In this document: positions 15,391-22,858 of the stretch, one piece after another
How the letters are laid out: each line of letters opens with the position of its first letter
Position numbering within the stretch: the stretch's first letter is position 1
Source of the DNA: an uncultured Oscillospiraceae bacterium
GTDB lineage: Bacteria; Bacillota; Clostridia; Oscillospirales; Oscillospiraceae
Assembly: GCA_910588455.1 (NCBI GenBank)
Contig: CAJUPG010000025.1
Coordinates: 1 to 23,597 of the forward strand
Direction: 5' to 3'
DNA length: 23,597 nt
Position numbers and translations under genes: made by a program
The notes under the pieces: model-generated
What the model was told of the DNA's origin: nothing
Seen by the model: only the letters and a program-made list of their open reading frames with translations
The model's database searches: none

Positions 15391-17142
15391 TTATTTCACC
15401 CGCAGCCGTTTGGCCAGCTCCCCGTCCGGCTTGACCCAGGCGGTTTCATAGGTGGTGTAGATCACCATTCCCGGCCGGGCCCCGGCGGGCTTTTTCACGT
15501 ATTTGACCGGGGTATAGTCCACGGGCACCCGGTCGCTGTCCCGCCCCTGGGAGAACCAGGCCGCCAGACTGGCCGCTTCGTTGAGGGACTGCAAGTCCGG
15601 CTGTCCCCCCTCCGTCCACAGGATCACGTGGGAGCCGTGGATTTTCTGGGTGTGGAACCAGATGTCGCTCTTAAAGGCCAGCTTTGTGGTGAGCAAATCG
15701 TTTTGGGTGTTGTTTTTCCCCACGGAAATCCGCAGCCCGGCGGAGGAGCGGAACTCCATAGGCCTGCCCGCCGCGCGCTTCTCCCGGCCCCTGGCCTTGG
15801 AGGCGCGGCGCAGATAGCCCGTGTCCGTCAGCTCCTGGCGGATCTCCTGCAAATCCCGTTCCCCTTCCGCCAGGGACAGGGTCTCTAAAACGCTGTTCAA
15901 ATAATCCAGCTCCCGCCGGCCCTTTTCCAGCTGAATGTGCAGCATTTTTTCGGCGGTTTTGGCCTTGTTATAGTCCTTATAGTATTTTGCGGCGTTCTGC
16001 TGGGGGGTAAGGAGGGGGTCCAGCTTAATCTCCACCTCTTTGCCCTCCGGGTCGTAGAAATCCGCCGTCCGCAGGCAGGCCATTCCCCGCTCCAGCTGGT
16101 GCAGGCTGGCGGTGATAATGTCTCCCAATTCCCGCAGGCGGTCCCGGTTCCGGGTGGCCGCCAGCTCCTGTTCCTGGAGTCCGATTTTCCGGGCGGTCCG
16201 GTCCCGGGCGTTGGTCACCGCCCGGATCAGGTCCTGGCCCCGCTGCTTCACCCGCTCCTGGGCCTCCCGGCTCTCATAGAAGCCGTCCAGCAGCTGGGAG
16301 AAGGTGGGGAATATTTTGCAGTCCTCCCCATATTGGGCCGCCGGGAAAAAGGTGAAATCGAAGGGCTTGCCCTTCTGGCAGAGTACCACGGGGGTGTATT
16401 GATGTGCCCGCACCTGCTCCAGCAGCCCTTCCAGCTCATCCAGCAGGCGGGACCTGTTTGGCATCTGGCACAGCCGCACATCGGTGGCCCCTCCGGCCCG
16501 GAGGGCCAGCTCCCGGCACACCAGGGGGGACAGCCCCCGAAAGACGTCCAGCAGCCACTTGTCCGCCTGGGCCTCCTCCGGGGCTTGGGCCAGAAGGGTT
16601 TCCAGAGCCTCCCGGTCCAGGGCGGCGGGGTCCTGCTTGTCCTGAACGGGGGGCAGGCGGTAGAGCATCCCCGGCAGAAGGACCCGCTCCTGGGTCAGAT
16701 CCGCGTCCACCCGGCGGATGCAGTCCAGAATCCGGCCGTCCTCATCCAGCAGAAGCAGGTTGGCCCGCCGGCCGATGGCCTCCAGCACCAGACGGCGCTC
16801 CACCCGGTCTCCCAGTTCGCTGAGGGCCTCCAGCCGCAGCTCCACCACCCGCTCCAGGGGGACCTGGCGCATCTCCAGCAGCCGGGCCCCGGTGAGGTGC
16901 TTGCGCAGAAGCATACAGAACATAGGGGGGACGTCGGGGTTTTCCCGCGAAAGCTCGGTGAGGTGGAGCCGGGGGTGGGTGGGGTTGGCGGACAGCAGCA
17001 GGCGGACGTTTTTCCCCGCCCCCCGGAGGGCGAAGATCATCTCGTAGCGGCTGGGCTGATAGATTTTGTCGATTTTAGAGCCGGTCAGGGCGGTGGAGAG
17101 CTCGTGGACCACGCCGGACAGGCACAGAGCGTCTAAGGGCAT
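15391..17142 (-). CDS. rqcH: Rqc2/RqcH homologue, NFACT family ribosome quality control factor
   Basis: The 583-residue protein has an NFACT-N domain (GVVHELSTALTGSKIDKIYQ; RLLLSANPTHPRLHL; PPMFCMLLRKHL), a middle helix-hairpin-helix and coiled-coil region (about residues 300-430), and the NFACT-R domain near the C-terminus (NDLLTTKLAFKSDIWFHTQK, then IHGSHVI). RqcH binds stalled 50S subunits carrying peptidyl-tRNA and adds C-terminal alanine tails that mark the chain for degradation. Older annotations call it a fibronectin-binding protein. The functionally important Asp97-Arg98 pair of Bacillus subtilis RqcH aligns with Glu97-Arg98 here, a conservative change. GGAGG lies just upstream of the ATG and overlaps the end of the Mini-III gene, 3 bp away. 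Confidence 0.92.
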   Translation of the reverse strand: MPLDALCLSGVVHELSTALTGSKIDKIYQPSRYEMIFALRGAGKNVRLLLSANPTHPRLHLTELSRENPDVPPMFCMLLRKHLTGARLLEMRQVPLERVVELRLEALSELGDRVERRLVLEAIGRRANLLLLDEDGRILDCIRRVDADLTQERVLLPGMLYRLPPVQDKQDPAALDREALETLLAQAPEEAQADKWLLDVFRGLSPLVCRELALRAGGATDVRLCQMPNRSRLLDELEGLLEQVRAHQYTPVVLCQKGKPFDFTFFPAAQYGEDCKIFPTFSQLLDGFYESREAQERVKQRGQDLIRAVTNARDRTARKIGLQEQELAATRNRDRLRELGDIITASLHQLERGMACLRTADFYDPEGKEVEIKLDPLLTPQQNAAKYYKDYNKAKTAEKMLHIQLEKGRRELDYLNSVLETLSLAEGERDLQEIRQELTDTGYLRRASKARGREKRAAGRPMEFRSSAGLRISVGKNNTQNDLLTTKLAFKSDIWFHTQKIHGSHVILWTEGGQPDLQSLNEAASLAAWFSQGRDSDRVPVDYTPVKYVKKPAGARPGMVIYTTYETAWVKPDGELAKRLRVK

Positions 17143-17145
17143 TGT

Positions 17146-17544
17146 TTATTCCTCCATCATTGCGGAAAACAGCTGGTTGAGCCGCTGGGTCTCCCCCTGG
17201 AGGTAGAGCCAGCCGAACAGGGCCTCCAGGGCGGTGGCGGTTTGATACTCCTCCCGGCTGGCGGCCTTGGGGACGGAGTGGGGGGCGGTGTTGCGGCCCC
17301 GGCGGAAGACGTCCGCCTCCTCCTGGGTGAGCAGGGGGAGGATTTTTTGGGCCATAGCCGCCTGGGCGGGGGCGGACACGCAGCCCACGGTGGCCTTGTG
17401 CAGCTTTTTCACGTTGGAGGGCCCCTTCAGGCACAGCCAGGAGCGGACCATCACCTCAAAAACGCTGTCCCCCAGGTGGGCCAGGGCCAGACTGGACTGG
17501 GCCAGCAGGGCATCCCGGCCGGTTTGCAGGTGAAAATAATCCAT
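17146..17544 (-). CDS. mrnC: Mini-ribonuclease III
   Basis: The 132-residue protein is a stand-alone RNase III catalytic domain without the double-stranded RNA-binding domain. LALAHLGDSVFEVMVRSWL holds the catalytic Asp and Glu of the signature, and RGRN, YQTATALEALFGWLYL with its second acidic pair follow in the usual order. In Firmicutes this enzyme matures 23S rRNA ends. The ATG at 17544 is preferred because the longer TTG frame (17565) would start inside the AGGAGG sequence itself; the spacing of 12 nt is rather long, so a CTG at 17550 is a possible alternative. It is first in an operon with rqcH and a small membrane protein. Confidence 0.9.
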   Translation of the reverse strand: MDYFHLQTGRDALLAQSSLALAHLGDSVFEVMVRSWLCLKGPSNVKKLHKATVGCVSAPAQAAMAQKILPLLTQEEADVFRRGRNTAPHSVPKAASREEYQTATALEALFGWLYLQGETQRLNQLFSAMMEE

Positions 17545-17580
17545 ACGCAGCGTGCGCCTCCTCAAATTGGCATTTTTGCT

Positions 17581-17609
17581 ATTCTATCACGGTTTTGGGG
17601 AAACTGCAA
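17581..17609 (-). promoter_or_regulatory. Sigma-A promoter of the mrnC-rqcH operon
   Basis: On the minus strand TTGCAG (17609-17604) and TAGAAT (17586-17581) are separated by 17 bp. The predicted start near 17574 leaves a leader of about 30 nt containing the AGGAGG of mrnC. The promoter lies directly in front of the oppositely oriented small membrane peptide gene. Confidence 0.6.
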
Positions 17610-17617
17610 TCTGGAAA

Positions 17618-17725
17618 ATGGGTTTGCTGCAAAGTATGTTTTTAGGTTTTCTTGTGTCGGTTGCAGCAAGCGTAGTCGGCAACTACGTAAGCAAGTGGCT
17701 TAACCGATACGGCAAGGGCAAGTAA
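17618..17725 (+). CDS. 35-residue membrane peptide, candidate type I toxin
   Basis: The peptide reads MGLLQSMFLGFLVSVAASVV followed by GNYVSKWLNRYGKGK: one hydrophobic helix and a basic, lysine-rich tail, the form shared by small membrane-depolarising type I toxins. I have an impression of similar peptides ending in KWL-R-GK in gut Firmicutes, but cannot verify it. A second in-frame ATG at 17636 would give 29 residues. The ribosome binding site is weak (CTGGAAA) and no good plus-strand promoter was found in the 73 bp to mrnC. A strong hairpin follows the stop by 9 bp, and a convergent promoter lies beyond it. The arrangement resembles txpA/ratA of Bacillus, where the antisense RNA overlaps the toxin's 3' end. 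Confidence 0.5.
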   Translation: MGLLQSMFLGFLVSVAASVVGNYVSKWLNRYGKGK

Positions 17726-17726
17726 G

Positions 17727-17808
17727 CACAAAAGAATCCCCGGAGAGCGGCACCTCTCCGGGGATTCATTTTGCGTGTAGATATTGGCCATCATAGGTTT
17801 TCTTGGCT
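17727..17808 (-). ncRNA. Candidate short antisense RNA facing the small peptide gene
   Basis: A strong minus-strand promoter (17815-17844) would start transcription near 17808. Reading left, there is no ORF, and after about 40 nt the transcript enters the 14-bp hairpin at 17734-17767, which on this strand is followed by TTTTGTGCTT, a fair intrinsic terminator. The product would be an RNA of about 80 nt complementary to the 3' untranslated region of the peptide's message. It is predicted only from promoter and terminator geometry; both ends are estimates. Confidence 0.35.
17734..17767. terminator. Bidirectional intrinsic terminator
   Basis: GAATCCCCGGAGAG (17734-17747) pairs perfectly with 17754-17767 around the 6-nt loop CGGCAC. 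On the plus strand ATTTTG follows, and on the minus strand TTTTGTG follows, so it can stop transcripts from both sides: the 35-residue peptide gene and the convergent candidate RNA. Confidence 0.75.
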
Positions 17809-17814
17809 GGTGGT

Positions 17815-17844
17815 ATTATACCACAATACGGTGTGTGTATGCAA
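17815..17844 (-). promoter_or_regulatory. Minus-strand promoter for the candidate antisense RNA
   Basis: TTGCAT (17844-17839) and a perfect TATAAT (17820-17815) are 18 bp apart on the minus strand. The -10 lies inside a 15-bp palindrome (GTGGTAT-T-ATACCAC, 17810-17824) that could be an operator. No minus-strand coding gene begins downstream before mrnC at 17544, so an untranslated RNA is the simplest product. Confidence 0.5.
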
Positions 17845-17897
17845 GAGGAATTTTTGATACGAAAATTAAAATCGCCGAAGTCTCCAAAAATCGAAGA

Positions 17898-17927
17898 TTT
17901 ACAAAAGCCCGTTCTATGTGCTATAAT
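17898..17927 (+). promoter_or_regulatory. Sigma-A promoter of the EamA transporter gene
   Basis: TTTACA (17898-17903) and a perfect TATAAT (17922-17927) are 18 bp apart on the plus strand, putting the transcription start near 17934 and the ATG at 17962. The very short leader contains the GAGGAGAA ribosome binding site. Confidence 0.65.
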
Positions 17928-17961
17928 TCCCAGGAAACGTTGTTTTGAGGAGAAATTTTCG

Positions 17962-18861
17962 ATGAATATGAAACTGCTTGCAAAACCCATGCTCTTTGCC
18001 GCCGCGCTGATCTGGGGCACCTCGTTTTTCATCATGAAAAACGCTTTGGATGCCCTGCCGGTGTATTTCCTGCTGGCCATCCGGTTCACAGCGGGCGCCG
18101 TGCTGCTGGCCCTGTTTTTCTGGAAGAAGTGGAAAAATTTCACCCCTGATTATCTGTGGCGGGGGGCGATAATCGGCGGGTGCCTTTTTCTGGCCTACAC
18201 CATCCAGACCTTCGGCCTGAGCATGACCACCCCCTCCAAAAACGCCTTTTTGACCGCCGTCTACTGCGTAATCGTCCCCTTTTTGACCTGGGCGGTGGTA
18301 AAAAAGAAGCCCGACCGCTGGAATATCCTGGCGGCCGTGCTCTGTGTGTCCGGGGTGGGGCTGGTCTCTCTGACGGAGGAGTTGACCATCAACCCCGGCG
18401 ATCTGCTTACGCTGGTGTGCGCCCTTTTTTATGCCTCCCATATCGTCTCCGTGGAGAAATTCGCCGCAGGTAAGGACATCTATATTATCACCGTCTTTCA
18501 GTTCGCCTTTGCCGCCCTCTACGCCTGGATTCTGGGCTTTGCCACCCAGACCTTCCCCTCCCAGGCCTTCACCCGGCCGGAGGTGGTGCTGCCCCTGGTC
18601 TACCTGTGCGTGATGGCCACAGCGGTGGCTCTGCTGTTCCAGAACGTGGGTCAGATCTATTCCGATCCCTCTTCGGCGGCGGTGATTTTGTCCCTGGAGT
18701 CGGTGTTCGGGGTGATTTCTTCGGTCATCTTCTACGGCGACCCGGTTACCGTGCGGCTGGTGATTGGCTTTGTGCTGATTTTTATCGCGGTGGTGTGCTC
18801 GGAGACCAAGTTCTCCTTCCTGCGCCGCAAAGCTACATCATCTTCAGAATCTCCTTCTTGA
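17962..18861 (+). CDS. EamA/DMT superfamily transporter
   Basis: The 299-residue protein has about ten membrane helices arranged as two EamA repeats. The first begins LFAAALIWGTSFFIMKNALD and contains RFTAGAVLLALFF; the second contains LVCALFYASHIVSVEKFA and ends around SLESVFGVISSVIFYGDPVT, typical of the family. These drug/metabolite transporters usually export amino acids, metabolites or drugs across the cytoplasmic membrane; the substrate is unknown. The start at 17962 follows GAGGAGAA at 7-8 nt; an ATG two codons later is also possible. The upstream extension of the frame lies before the promoter and is not coding. Its last 29 bp overlap the end of the convergent sigE gene. Confidence 0.88.
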   Translation: MNMKLLAKPMLFAAALIWGTSFFIMKNALDALPVYFLLAIRFTAGAVLLALFFWKKWKNFTPDYLWRGAIIGGCLFLAYTIQTFGLSMTTPSKNAFLTAVYCVIVPFLTWAVVKKKPDRWNILAAVLCVSGVGLVSLTEELTINPGDLLTLVCALFYASHIVSVEKFAAGKDIYIITVFQFAFAALYAWILGFATQTFPSQAFTRPEVVLPLVYLCVMATAVALLFQNVGQIYSDPSSAAVILSLESVFGVISSVIFYGDPVTVRLVIGFVLIFIAVVCSETKFSFLRRKATSSSESPS

Positions 18862-19558
18862 GCCGGGCAATGATCCGTTTTTCCAGCCGGGAGATGTAGG
18901 ACTGGGAGATGCCCAGCTGGTCGGCCACCTCCTTTTGGGTACGCTCCTGGCCCCCGTCCAGGCCGAAGCGCATGGTAATGATGTGCCGCTCCCGGGGCTC
19001 CAGCCGGGACATGGCCTGACGCAGCAGCTGCCGGTCCACGTCCGCCTCAATGGGCTTCATCACCAGATCGCTCTCCGTCCCCAGCACGTCGGACAAAAGC
19101 AGCTCGTTGCCGTCCCAGTCGGTGTTCAGGGGCTCGTCAAAGGACAGCTCCGTCTTTTGGGAGGAAATTTTGCGCAGATACATCAGAATCTCGTTCTCGA
19201 TGCACCGGCTGGCGTAGGTGGCCAGCTTGATGCTCTTGGCGGGCTGGTAGGTCCCCACGGCTTTAATCAGGCCGATGGTGCCGATGGAGATCAGATCCTC
19301 AATGTTGATGCCCGTGTTCTCAAACCGCCGGGCAATATAGACCACCAGACGCAGATTGTGCTCGATCAGCTGGTTCCGGACCTGGGGGTCCCCCTCCTCC
19401 ATGCGGGCGATGAGCCTGGCCTCCTCCTCCCGGGGGAGGGGAGCGGGGAGGGTGTCGCTGCCGCCGATGTACATGATTTTGTCCGGCTGCAAGAGCCCCA
19501 GTTTCATCAGCAGCTGGTCCAGGCGATATTTAAGCGTCCAATAAAAATTCCCGAGCAT
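18833..19558 (-). CDS. sigE: Sporulation sigma factor SigE (pro-sigma-E)
   Basis: The 241-residue sigma-70-family protein matches SigE closely. An N-terminal pro-sequence of about 27 residues (with QLLMKLGLLQPDK) precedes MYIGGSDTLPAPL, region 2 holds NLRLVVYIARRFENTGINIE and KLATYASRCIENEILMYLRK, then SFDEPLNTDWDGNELLLSDV, and region 4 carries the helix-turn-helix QLGISQSYISRLEKRIIARL. SigE directs mother-cell transcription early in sporulation after the pro-sequence is removed by SpoIIGA, encoded 34 bp upstream. The ATG at 19558 is chosen for family length; GGAAAGGAAG provides the ribosome binding site. Its end overlaps the convergent transporter gene. The sigG gene that often follows sigE is absent here. 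Confidence 0.93.
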   Translation of the reverse strand: MLGNFYWTLKYRLDQLLMKLGLLQPDKIMYIGGSDTLPAPLPREEEARLIARMEEGDPQVRNQLIEHNLRLVVYIARRFENTGINIEDLISIGTIGLIKAVGTYQPAKSIKLATYASRCIENEILMYLRKISSQKTELSFDEPLNTDWDGNELLLSDVLGTESDLVMKPIEADVDRQLLRQAMSRLEPRERHIITMRFGLDGGQERTQKEVADQLGISQSYISRLEKRIIARLKKEILKMM

Positions 19559-19592
19559 AGCTAGATTCTTCCTTTCCTGAATAAAACGGGGG

Positions 19593-20447
19593 TCATTCCG
19601 CCCCCACCAGCGCCGAATACCTGCCCCCGTCGGAGACGGGCCCCGGGGACAGGGCGACCAGAGAGGGCCCCCAATCCCGGCCATTTACCCGGGCCCCGTC
19701 CACCCGCAGGGCCAGCAGCATACTGTGCTCCACCCCCACCGCCCGGTAGGGGAGAAGCCGGAACCGGCTCCGCCAGTCCTCCCGGTCCAGCCCGGCCAGA
19801 AAGCCCGCCGGGTCGTCCAGGCAGTGGGGCAGCAGGCCGTCCGGCAGCAGAGGGGCGGCGCACTCCCGCTGGGCCACCAGCACCGGACGGCCGCTGATGG
19901 GGTCGGACAGAGTGGCGCCTGTGTCCAGCAGGGCCAGAAATGAGACGGATTTGTCCCCCAAAAAGAGGGTGACGGGCAGAAGCTCCCCGGCGGCCCGGGT
20001 GTGCCGGGCCCACTTTTTGAACAGCAGGGTGAGCACGGCGTAACAGCCCGCCGCCGACAGCAGGACAATTTTCAGGTCCATGCCGGAGTAGATCACCCCG
20101 CCCTCCAGACTCAGCCCCTGCCGGCCCAGCAGGCTGACGGCCATGATCCCGCCGCTGAGGGCGAAGGACAGGCAGAAGAACAGCAGGGTCTGACGCAGCA
20201 GCCGGCGGGTCCCCCAGAAGGCGGCCAGTACCATCAAAACCGCCGCCGCCACCCGGCACAGGGGCCGGGCGAGAAAACCCAGCCCGGGCAGAAAGAGGGC
20301 GCAGGCATACAGCCCCCCAAAAACGGCCCCCAGGGCGAAACGCCCCCGGCGCAGGGGCTCCCCCGCTACCTTGGCACTGGCCAGCAGCAGCAGGTAGTCC
20401 ACAATGGCGTTGAGGAGAAACAGGGTGTCTATGTAGATTACGGTCAT
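19593..20447 (-). CDS. spoIIGA: Sigma-E processing peptidase SpoIIGA
   Basis: The 284-residue protein has five hydrophobic helices in its first ~145 residues (MTVIYIDTLFLLNAIVDYLL opens it) and a soluble C-terminal domain with the aspartic-protease motif LLDTGATLSDP, Asp175 being the likely catalytic residue. SpoIIGA sits in the sporulation septum and cuts pro-sigma-E when signalled from the forespore. Homologues usually have DTGN where this has DTGA. The ATG at 20447 follows GGGAGGGAG. It forms an operon with sigE, and its promoter spacing fits Spo0A-dependent control. Confidence 0.9.
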   Translation of the reverse strand: MTVIYIDTLFLLNAIVDYLLLLASAKVAGEPLRRGRFALGAVFGGLYACALFLPGLGFLARPLCRVAAAVLMVLAAFWGTRRLLRQTLLFFCLSFALSGGIMAVSLLGRQGLSLEGGVIYSGMDLKIVLLSAAGCYAVLTLLFKKWARHTRAAGELLPVTLFLGDKSVSFLALLDTGATLSDPISGRPVLVAQRECAAPLLPDGLLPHCLDDPAGFLAGLDREDWRSRFRLLPYRAVGVEHSMLLALRVDGARVNGRDWGPSLVALSPGPVSDGGRYSALVGAE

Positions 20448-20470
20448 GGCGCTCCCTCCCGGCACCGTCT

Positions 20471-20503
20471 ATTATAGAGGCTTGGACCAACGAAAAAGGT
20501 CAA
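20471..20503 (-). promoter_or_regulatory. spoIIG-type promoter with long spacer
   Basis: On the minus strand TTGACC (20503-20498) and a perfect TATAAT (20476-20471) are separated by 21 bp. Bacillus subtilis spoIIG has a similarly over-long spacer (22 bp) and depends on Spo0A bound near the -35. A plus-strand CAACGAA at 20488-20494 is a partial match to the Spo0A box TGNCGAA. The ATG of spoIIGA lies 24 bp downstream of the -10. Confidence 0.6.
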
Positions 20504-20560
20504 AACGGGCTGTAACTCTTTTGTAGCCATTTGAAACTGATTTGCAACGACTATTTTGAA

Positions 20561-20608
20561 AAATGGGAGTATCCTGTTCTCAGAGTCAGAGAAAGGAGGC
20601 TCCCATTT
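20561..20608 (+). promoter_or_regulatory. Hairpin spanning the lipoprotein ribosome binding site
   Basis: AAATGGGAG (20561-20569) is the reverse complement of CTCCCATTT (20600-20608). The AGGAGG at 20594-20599 lies in the 30-nt loop, directly against the right arm, and TCCT at 20572-20575 could pair with part of it. Folding could limit ribosome access or adjust the 12-nt gap to the ATG. This is a structural inference only. Confidence 0.4.
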
Positions 20609-20611
20609 GTT

Positions 20612-22795
20612 ATGAAACGAATTTTTTCCGTTGTTTTGCTGCTGGCCCTGCTGGCGGGCTGTTCCGCCGCCCCGGCTCCGGTGGAGCCGGCCCCGGGGGG
20701 GAGCGTCCCGGAGGAGGAGACAGAGGAGAAGGCCGTGGTCCTGACGCCCTACGTGGGCGCGGTAAGCCAAGAGTACCCCTATCAGATGTATGGTCTCATG
20801 ACCACGGAGGGGGAGATTGTCACAGAGGCCGAGTGCAGTTCGCTGTATTTGGCCGAGTATAGCGGAGCGTGCTGGGAGGAGAGGAACATTGTGCCCGTGT
20901 GGGTGCTGTGCAAGCAGGGGCCGGGCTGGCCGGAAAACCAGCAGTTTGTAGCCCTGTACGCCGAAAACGGCAGCTGGCACACGGATTTCATCTACCACGG
21001 TTGTACCGCTACGCCCCACGGTCTTTTCGTGGGCAACGACGCGGGGGCGTTCCTGCTGGACCCGGAGGACGGCAGCGAGCGCAAGACCTGGACCTGGGAG
21101 GCGCTGGGGATCGAAAATCCCGCAGAATTCCGCTGGATTATCGGCGATGCCTACGAAACCGCACAGTGGATAGGAGAGAAGCTGTTTTTGGGCATGTATG
21201 ACGAAAAGGCCATGATGCTGGACCTGGAGACGGACGAGATGAGCACGATCTCTGTGGAGGAGTGGAAAAGCATCCAGAGCAAGCGCATGACCCAGCCCTT
21301 GGAGTGGGAGACCGATGTGGATGACCAGACGGTTACGGTGATTCACAACATCCAAGGCAAGACGGAGGAAACCCAGTTTCAGTCCGTAATTGGAACATTT
21401 ACCGCCAGTGTGTATACAAAAGAAGAGGGCGTACCCCGGGTGCATGTGCGGGAGATCAGCGGAGCGTGCTGCGCGGTGTACAGCATTGAGGGAGAGGAAA
21501 TCATTCCGGTGCAGGACGGAGAAGTGCAGGGCCTGGGTTTCTACGACAGGCCTAACCGAAGCATTTGTGTGAGGAACCCCCAGGAGAAAACTGCCAAAAT
21601 CTACGACTGGGACGGTAATTTAAAATTTACCCTCCCCTTAACGGCAGAGGATTATGTTGTAATGAACGGGAGCTTGATCCAAATTACGGACTACACGACC
21701 CGCGCGGCTTATTACGACCCGGAGACCGGGGAACTGGTGAGGGAGTTCACCTTTGCGGAGCCGGTGGAGCAGTTGGTCCCCTACATGGGCGGGAAGGACC
21801 GGTACGGCCTGATGACCAACAAAGGGCAGGTGATTACAGAGCCGGTGTGCGCCTCCATCGTCAAGCGGTACAGCGGCGAAACGCCTTTTTGGGCAATGAC
21901 CCTGCCCGGACCGGACCCCAATTGGCCGGATGTGGGTGGCATGATGGCGCTGGCGGCGGTGGATTACAGCTGGAGCAGCGACTACATCTATACCGGCTGT
22001 ACCAGAACGCCTTACGGCATTTTTGCGGGGAAAAACCAAGATCAGGAATTTGTGCTGCTGGACGCCAGTGAGGGCGTGGAGCTGAAGCACTGGACCCGGG
22101 AGGAATTGCAGCTGGACAGCGGGACTAGCTTCCCCTGGTTCACCGGCGACGCCTATGAGACCGCCCAGTGGACGGGAGAAAAGCTGTTTTTGGGGAGCCG
22201 GGATTTTTCCGACCGGCGGGCGGTTTTGCTGGATTTGGAGACATATGAAATTACGACTATGTCCTCGGAGGAGTGGAACGAGTTCCAGTGGGAACGCCTT
22301 CAGGAGGATGTGACATGGTCCAGCTGGCTGGAAGAACTCAGCGATACCGCATGGATTACCCGGGAGGACAAAACAACCGGGGAGAAAACCCGGTACACCT
22401 TCTCCATGCCCTACGCGGCGGATTGGTGGGCCCGGCGCGTGGAGCGGGACGGAGAGATCCGCATTATTGTAACGGAGCGAAATCTGGACAGTGAAAAGCG
22501 GACCGGCGGCGTATTTTCCCTGGACGGACAGGAGCTTGTCCCGGTCCAGACCGGGGATTTGAGCGCGTGGGGCGAAAGCCGGGAGTGGCAGACGATTTAT
22601 TTTACCGTGGAGGACCTGGACGCGGGGGAGGTCCGTGTCTACAGCTGGAACGGCGCGGCGCTGTGTGCCCTCCCGATGGAAGAGGGGGATTGGGTCTGGG
22701 TGGAGGAAGGCCTGATCCAAATCTCCGACATGGAGACGCACGCCGCCTATTACGACCCGGAGACCGGGGAACTGGTGGCGGAGTTTGAATTTTAA
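20612..22795 (+). CDS. Lipoprotein made of two tandem ~344-residue copies, function unknown
   Basis: The 727-residue protein starts with a lipoprotein signal (LLALLAGC, Cys17) and a Pro/Glu-rich linker to about residue 45. Two homologous units follow, about 46-381 and 390-727. Matching landmarks include YGLMT (60 and 398), GDAYETAQW-GEKLFLG (178 and 512) and AYYDPETGELV (366 and 712). The opening YGLMTxxGxIVTE resembles WG-type repeats, and the rest looks like a beta-rich, propeller-like surface protein anchored in the membrane. The ATG at 20612 is chosen for its signal peptide; AGGAGG is 12 nt upstream. It is divergent from spoIIGA. No enzyme motif was seen and no family was recognised. Confidence 0.75.
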   Translation: MKRIFSVVLLLALLAGCSAAPAPVEPAPGGSVPEEETEEKAVVLTPYVGAVSQEYPYQMYGLMTTEGEIVTEAECSSLYLAEYSGACWEERNIVPVWVLCKQGPGWPENQQFVALYAENGSWHTDFIYHGCTATPHGLFVGNDAGAFLLDPEDGSERKTWTWEALGIENPAEFRWIIGDAYETAQWIGEKLFLGMYDEKAMMLDLETDEMSTISVEEWKSIQSKRMTQPLEWETDVDDQTVTVIHNIQGKTEETQFQSVIGTFTASVYTKEEGVPRVHVREISGACCAVYSIEGEEIIPVQDGEVQGLGFYDRPNRSICVRNPQEKTAKIYDWDGNLKFTLPLTAEDYVVMNGSLIQITDYTTRAAYYDPETGELVREFTFAEPVEQLVPYMGGKDRYGLMTNKGQVITEPVCASIVKRYSGETPFWAMTLPGPDPNWPDVGGMMALAAVDYSWSSDYIYTGCTRTPYGIFAGKNQDQEFVLLDASEGVELKHWTREELQLDSGTSFPWFTGDAYETAQWTGEKLFLGSRDFSDRRAVLLDLETYEITTMSSEEWNEFQWERLQEDVTWSSWLEELSDTAWITREDKTTGEKTRYTFSMPYAADWWARRVERDGEIRIIVTERNLDSEKRTGGVFSLDGQELVPVQTGDLSAWGESREWQTIYFTVEDLDAGEVRVYSWNGAALCALPMEEGDWVWVEEGLIQISDMETHAAYYDPETGELVAEFEF
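20747..22792 (+). repeat. Internal tandem duplication of about 1 kb in the lipoprotein gene
   Basis: Unit 1 covers roughly 20747-21754 and unit 2 roughly 21779-22792. Short stretches remain almost identical in DNA, for example the codons for YYDPETGELV (around 21710-21739 and 22748-22777) and for AYETAQW-GEKLFLG, while most of the two units have diverged. This is an old gene-internal duplication, not a recent copy or an assembly artefact. Confidence 0.75.
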
Positions 22796-22829
22796 TTCGG
22801 AAAATCTGTAAACAAATTGTAAACAGGTC

Positions 22830-22858
22830 TTGCATTTTACTGCGGGACGCGCTATCAT
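22830..22858 (+). promoter_or_regulatory. Sigma-A promoter of htpG
   Basis: TTGCAT (22830-22835) and TATCAT (22853-22858) are separated by 17 bp. The predicted start near 22865 falls inside the left arm of the CIRCE element, the usual position for repression by HrcA. Confidence 0.7.

Noticed and set aside
15937..17136. Plus-strand 399-residue ORF
   Set aside because: Shadow of rqcH, rich in Gln/Gly/Pro as expected from the complementary strand.
17567..17595. Plus-strand promoter for the 35-residue peptide (TTGGCA with downstream AT-rich hexamers)
   Set aside because: No -10-like hexamer occurs at 16-18 bp spacing; the region is better explained as the minus-strand mrnC promoter.
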